Source: Deinococcus deserti VCD115 (GTDB lineage Bacteria > Deinococcota > Deinococci > Deinococcales > Deinococcaceae). From it: 64,000 bases of DNA. The notes below the pieces were generated by a model. The model saw only the letters and a list, made by a program, of their open reading frames with translations, was not told where the DNA came from and made no database searches. The stretch spans positions 1,156,001 through 1,220,000 of the forward strand of contig NC_012526.1 of NCBI RefSeq assembly GCF_000020685.1. The letters run 5' to 3'. This document shows, one piece after another, positions 60,713 through 64,000 of the stretch (position 1 is its first letter; every line of letters begins with the position of its first letter). Position numbers and translations under genes: made by a program.

Positions 60713-61512
60713 AGTGGTTGTGGCACAAGGTCCGCGTGCTGTTCGCCACCCGTTTCGCCGAGATGGCCGAGTACCGCGCCGAGATCGTGATCTGGATGCT
60801 CTCGGGCACCCTGAGCATCGTGATGATGCTGGTCTGGATGGCGCAGGCCCAGAGCAGGCCCGACGGGACCGTCAACGGCTACGCGCCCGCCGAGTTCGCG
60901 ACCTACTTCATCAGCACCTGGTTCGTGGCACAGCTGCTGGTCGTGTGGGTGGCGTGGGAGCTGGATATCGAGATCCGGCAGGGTCTGCTTTCGCCGAAAC
61001 TGCTGCGTCCCATGGACCCCATGTGGCACCATTACGCCTCGCATGTCGCTGAGCGGCTGGTCCGGATCCTGCCCATGCTGGCGTTGCTGGGCCTGATGAC
61101 CTGGTTCTCGGGCGCGCGGTTTAGCGGGGAACTCTGGGTCTACCCGGCGGTGCTGGGCCTCTCGGTCCTGGGATTTACCGCGCGCTTTCTATGGGAATAC
61201 ACCATCGGGCTGCTGGCCTTCTGGACCGAGAGCAATACCAGCTTTCAGGAGCTGGTATGGCTGGTCTACGCCGCGCTGGGCGGGATGTTTGCGCCGCTGT
61301 CCTTTTATCCGACCTGGGTGCAGGACATCGCCCGGTGGACGCCTTTTCCCTACATGCTGGGCCTGCCCGCGCAGCTGCTGGCAGGAAAGGCCACGTCCGA
61401 GCAGGCGTGGCAGGGCGCCGGTGTGCTGCTGGTCTGGCTGGTGATTTTCTGGTTTCTTCGCGCTGCAGTGTGGCGCGCCGGCCTGCGCAAGTACGGGGCG
61501 GTCGGGGCATGA
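60709..61512 (+). CDS. ABC-2 family permease 1
   Basis: 267 residues, six hydrophobic helices: EYRAEIVIWMLSGTLSIVMMLVWMA, FATYFISTWFVAQLLVVWVAWELDIEIRQG, then LLRPMDPMWHHYASHVAERLVRILPML and AVLGLSVLGFTARFLWEYTIGLLAFWTES. DUF990-type. Overlaps both neighbours by four bases and pairs with the second permease. Confidence 0.87.
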   Translation: MKWLWHKVRVLFATRFAEMAEYRAEIVIWMLSGTLSIVMMLVWMAQAQSRPDGTVNGYAPAEFATYFISTWFVAQLLVVWVAWELDIEIRQGLLSPKLLRPMDPMWHHYASHVAERLVRILPMLALLGLMTWFSGARFSGELWVYPAVLGLSVLGFTARFLWEYTIGLLAFWTESNTSFQELVWLVYAALGGMFAPLSFYPTWVQDIARWTPFPYMLGLPAQLLAGKATSEQAWQGAGVLLVWLVIFWFLRAAVWRAGLRKYGAVGA

Positions 61513-62297
61513 GGCGGCACTTGCGCCTGATGCGCATCTTTATCGGGGCGACGGTGTCGGCACAACTGGAATACCGGGCCAACTTCCTGGGTGCGGTGCT
61601 GGCCAGCCTGGGCGAAGCCGGAGTAGCGCTGCTGGGCATCAGCCTGCTGTTCTCGCAGCCAGGGGTGCAGGGGGTCGGCGGCTGGACCTACCGCGAAGCG
61701 CTGCTGGTCACAGGCTTTTTTATGCTGACTGAGGGCTTTATCAGCGTGTTCGTGCAGCCCAACATGTCCAAGATCGCGGAGACCATTCGCACCGGCAATA
61801 TGGACTTCACGCTGCTCAAGCCGGTGGACGCGCAGTTCAATGTCAGCACCCGGCACCTGAACGTGCTGCGCTTTCCGGACATCCTGATCGGCCTGGGCCT
61901 GCTGCTGTACGCCTCGGCGGGTCTGACCGTCACGGTGGGCGGCGTATTGACGGCTGCTGTGCTTTACCTCTCAGCGCTGGTCATCGTGTACTGCATCTGG
62001 CTGGGCCTGTCCACCACCGCGTTCTGGTTTGTAAAGACGCAGAACGTCAGCGAGCTGTTCAATGGTGTGTTCGGGGCCGCCCGCTTCCCGGTCTCTGCCT
62101 TTCCGGTCCCGGTCCGCTTCGTACTGACCTTTGTGGTGCCGGTGGCTTTCATCACGACCGTGCCTGCTCAGGCAGTGACTGGCCAGATATCGGCCCCGAT
62201 GGCCCTGGCCTCTCCGCTGGTTGCCCTGGTGCTGTGCCTGCTGACACGGCTGCTGTGGCGCAAGGCAGTCGCCAGCTACACCAGCGCGAGCAGCTGA
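61509..62297 (+). CDS. ABC-2 family permease 2 (DUF990)
   Basis: 262 residues, six helices, paralog of permease 1: SAQLEYRANFLGAVLASLGEAGVALLGISLL, EALLVTGFFMLTEGFISVFVQPNMSKIAETIRTGNMDFTLLKPVDAQF (a cytoplasmic coupling segment typical of this group). The ATG at 61509 overlaps the previous stop (ATGA). Exported substrate unknown; related exporters move drugs, viologens or lipids. Confidence 0.87.
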   Translation: MRRHLRLMRIFIGATVSAQLEYRANFLGAVLASLGEAGVALLGISLLFSQPGVQGVGGWTYREALLVTGFFMLTEGFISVFVQPNMSKIAETIRTGNMDFTLLKPVDAQFNVSTRHLNVLRFPDILIGLGLLLYASAGLTVTVGGVLTAAVLYLSALVIVYCIWLGLSTTAFWFVKTQNVSELFNGVFGAARFPVSAFPVPVRFVLTFVVPVAFITTVPAQAVTGQISAPMALASPLVALVLCLLTRLLWRKAVASYTSASS

Positions 62298-62824
62298 TGT
62301 GGTGGTCGCGCCGTCGCCGGGCGCCCGCTTCCCTGCCGCCGGCCGCCCTGACTCACCTGACCGAGTTACACGATGTGTTCTCTCCAGAAGACGCCCGGCA
62401 GGCAGGGAACCGCACCGGGCACGAGAAATATATGGTCGGGGATCTGCTTCGCCCCCGTCCCTGGCTGAGCCTGATGGGTTCTGCCCAGGAGCTGCCGGCG
62501 TTGCTCTGGCGCACCGAAGGTCCTGGCCTGCTGGCGCTTCTGGGCGAGGCCGGGCCCTGGGTGTACGTTCCGGATGTTGCCGCCCTGCAACGTCTGGGCC
62601 GGGCCTATGACCAACTGGTGCGGGCAGCGTGGCCGGCAGGCGGGCCAGCAGGCAGTCAGGAGGAGAGCAGCCTGCTGGCCCGCCTGCACCTTCCTGGCCC
62701 AGTATCGGAATCTGGAGGCGACAAGGCGACCCTGCTCGAACACGAGTCGGCCTTCTGGACGCTGGCTCACCAGACAGCCCGGAACCGCCAGGAAGCGTGG
62801 GCGGCTCACCGGGTCTGGCCGTAA
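62297..62824 (+). CDS. Hypothetical protein at the end of the ABC operon
   Basis: 175 residues, soluble, no recognised domain. TSPEDARQAGNRTGHEKYMVGDLLRPRPWLSLMG-like centre and Ala/Gly-rich linker. Its ATG overlaps the permease stop (TGATG), so it is part of the exporter operon. Confidence 0.6.
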   Translation: MWWSRRRRAPASLPPAALTHLTELHDVFSPEDARQAGNRTGHEKYMVGDLLRPRPWLSLMGSAQELPALLWRTEGPGLLALLGEAGPWVYVPDVAALQRLGRAYDQLVRAAWPAGGPAGSQEESSLLARLHLPGPVSESGGDKATLLEHESAFWTLAHQTARNRQEAWAAHRVWP

Positions 62825-62833
62825 GCGGCCGGG

Positions 62834-63232
62834 TTATTCCTGCTGAGCGTCGTACACCCGCTGCGCGGTGCTGAATCCGCTCAGCGCGGCAGGAACGCCG
62901 GCGTAGATCGCCACCTGATGCAGCACGTCGCTCAGGTCACGCGGGCTGACGCCGGTCTGGCGGGTGGCCCGGACGTGGCCCTCAAGTTCCCGTTCCCGGC
63001 CCAGCGCCGCCAGAATGCCCAGCGTCACCATGTGCCGCTCACGGTCGGTCAGGTTGCCCCGGCCCCACACCGCTCCCCAGGCGTATTCGGTCATGAAGCG
63101 CTGGAAATCCTGGCCAAACGGAGGTTCCCCGTCCTGAGGAGCTTGTGCATCTGGAAAGGCGCGTTCCACGTACTCGGCACCCATGATGCGGCGGCGCCTG
63201 GCCAGGCCCTGCTGAAACTGTGTGTCGTCCAT
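62834..63232 (-). CDS. Carboxymuconolactone decarboxylase family protein
   Basis: 132 residues, AhpD-like helical fold: GLARRRRIMGAEYVERAF, FMTEYAWGAVWGRGNLTDRERHMVTLGILAALGRERELEGHVRATRQTGVSPRDLSDVLHQVAIYAGVPAAL. This is close to PcaC-type 4-carboxymuconolactone decarboxylases, without the CxxC pair of AhpD. TACCGT (plus-strand 63239-63244) is 6 nt before the ATG at 63232, so I use that start over an in-frame one at 63274. Confidence 0.85.
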   Translation of the reverse strand: MDDTQFQQGLARRRRIMGAEYVERAFPDAQAPQDGEPPFGQDFQRFMTEYAWGAVWGRGNLTDRERHMVTLGILAALGRERELEGHVRATRQTGVSPRDLSDVLHQVAIYAGVPAALSGFSTAQRVYDAQQE

Positions 63233-63324
63233 CTGCCTACGGTACCGGGCCGGGCGAGCCGAGTATGATCCCATGCTTAAGCACCCCTGCTTCTGCCGGT
63301 GCCGGCGGAGTCTAGATTGGGCAG

Positions 63325-64000
63325 GTGACCCAGCCCAGCGCCACCGTGACCCCCCTTCTGTTTACTCCCCTCAAAATTGACAGCCTGACCTTGCCCAACC
63401 GGGTGGTGCTCTCGCCCATGTGCATGTACAGCGCGCAAAATGGCCTCGCCAACGAGTTTCATCAGGTTCATCTCGGCCAGTACGCCCTGAGCGGCCTGGG
63501 CCTGATCTTCACCGAGGCTGCGGCCGTTTCGCCTGAGGGCCGCATCAGCCCCGAGGACCTGGGTCTGTGGGATGATTCGCAGATTCTCCCCCTGGGCCGA
63601 ATTACTGATTTCGCCCATGCCCACGGCGCCTTGATCGGTATTCAGCTGGCGCATGCCGGGCGCAAGGCCAGCACCTATGCGCCCTGGCGCGGGCGGGGAA
63701 TGGTGCCTATCGAGCAGGGTGGCTGGTCAGTGATCGGGCCAGATGGCCGGGCGTTCCACGAACTGTACCCCGTGCCTTCGGCCATGACCACCGATGACAT
63801 CGCGCGGGTGACGGCTGATTTCGCGTCTGCAGCGCGCCGCGCTGAAATGGCGGGCTTTGATGTCGTGGAGGTTCACGCGGCGCACGGCTACCTGCTTCAC
63901 CAGTTCCTGTCCCCGCTGGCCAACAGCCGCACCGACAAGTACGGCGGCTCCTTCGAAAACCGGGTTCGCTTCCTGCTCGAAGTCGTGCGGGCTGTGCGGG
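63325..64000 (+). CDS. Old Yellow Enzyme, YqjM-like (right end missing)
   Basis: The first 225 codons of an NADH:flavin oxidoreductase. LFTPLKIDSLTLPNRVVLSPMCMYSA has the redox-tuning Cys of the YqjM/thermophilic-like class; IGIQLAHAGRKAS and VVEVHAAHGYLLHQFLSPLANSRTDKYGGSFENRVRF hold the His-x-x-His that binds substrate and the FMN-contact loop. Reduces activated C=C bonds. TAGATT (63313-63318) is 6 nt before the GTG at 63325: leaderless. The gene runs off the window. Confidence 0.9.
   Translation, partial: MTQPSATVTPLLFTPLKIDSLTLPNRVVLSPMCMYSAQNGLANEFHQVHLGQYALSGLGLIFTEAAAVSPEGRISPEDLGLWDDSQILPLGRITDFAHAHGALIGIQLAHAGRKASTYAPWRGRGMVPIEQGGWSVIGPDGRAFHELYPVPSAMTTDDIARVTADFASAARRAEMAGFDVVEVHAAHGYLLHQFLSPLANSRTDKYGGSFENRVRFLLEVVRAVR

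Overview
The window is high-GC chromosomal DNA from a Deinococcus-type bacterium (order Deinococcales). The evidence is the gene set and the promoter style. The set includes an archaeal-type AspRS2, a WHy/LEA-type lipoprotein, two small OmpH/Skp-like proteins, LysM-NlpC and LysM-M23 exported enzymes, and RecG with a long N-terminal extension. More than 25 genes carry a TANNNT-like -10 hexamer only 5-8 nt before the start codon. That layout produces leaderless mRNAs, a known trait of Deinococcus. I see no rRNA, tRNA, CRISPR, prophage or insertion sequence. Most of the window is ordinary core and lineage-specific genome with short operons.

Layout. 1-4315: rsmB end, deoD, GNAT, nitronate-monooxygenase-like and histone-deacetylase-like genes. 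4354-6065: prfC behind a nine-codon leader ORF. 6066-11487: a decayed ribonuclease, a giant Ig-repeat lipoprotein, an AT-rich islet with two small overlapping ORFs, and a secreted C39-type peptidase. 11689-15294: M29 aminopeptidase, purU, membrane protein, quinone reductase. 15466-19889: a beta-oxidation operon (fadJ-like, glycosyltransferase, thiolase). 19957-25055: lipoprotein, miaB, secreted protein, amidase, WHy lipoprotein. 25165-30466: envelope genes (barrel-like protein, LolA-like, NlpC/P60, M23) with DUF1844 and dtd. 30819-38563: thioesterase, aat, serA, FCP1-like phosphatase/DUF3995/TetR, CoA-disulfide reductase-like protein, class V aminotransferase. 38662-47024: frameshifted glycine-zipper gene, CBS-ACT protein, two OmpH genes, stress protein, MFS, pseudouridine synthase, FMN reductase, csp, gamma carbonic anhydrase and an unknown partner. 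47338-53728: recG, DUF808, MFS, aldo/keto reductase. 53853-56723: MaoC-CitE operon and aspS2. 56833-64000: hydrolase, spermidine-synthase-like gene, split chromate transporter, three-gene ABC exporter, CMD protein and a partial Old Yellow Enzyme.

The strongest new signals are regulatory. The aspS2 gene is preceded by promoter, leaderless 14-residue leader peptide rich in Asn and Asp codons ([14 protein letters not shown]), competing hairpins and an intrinsic terminator, which is a complete ribosome-mediated attenuator. The prfC gene is preceded by a leaderless mini-ORF ending Pro-Pro-stop whose codons are complementary to the prfC Shine-Dalgarno sequence, suggesting feedback on release-factor activity. 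Other mini-ORFs lie before a spermidine-synthase-like gene and opposite the 3' end of recG. Perfect palindromes or direct repeats sit on the promoters of the DUF3995/TetR, CitE/MaoC and fad/quinone-reductase units. All functional readings of these sites are inference from sequence.
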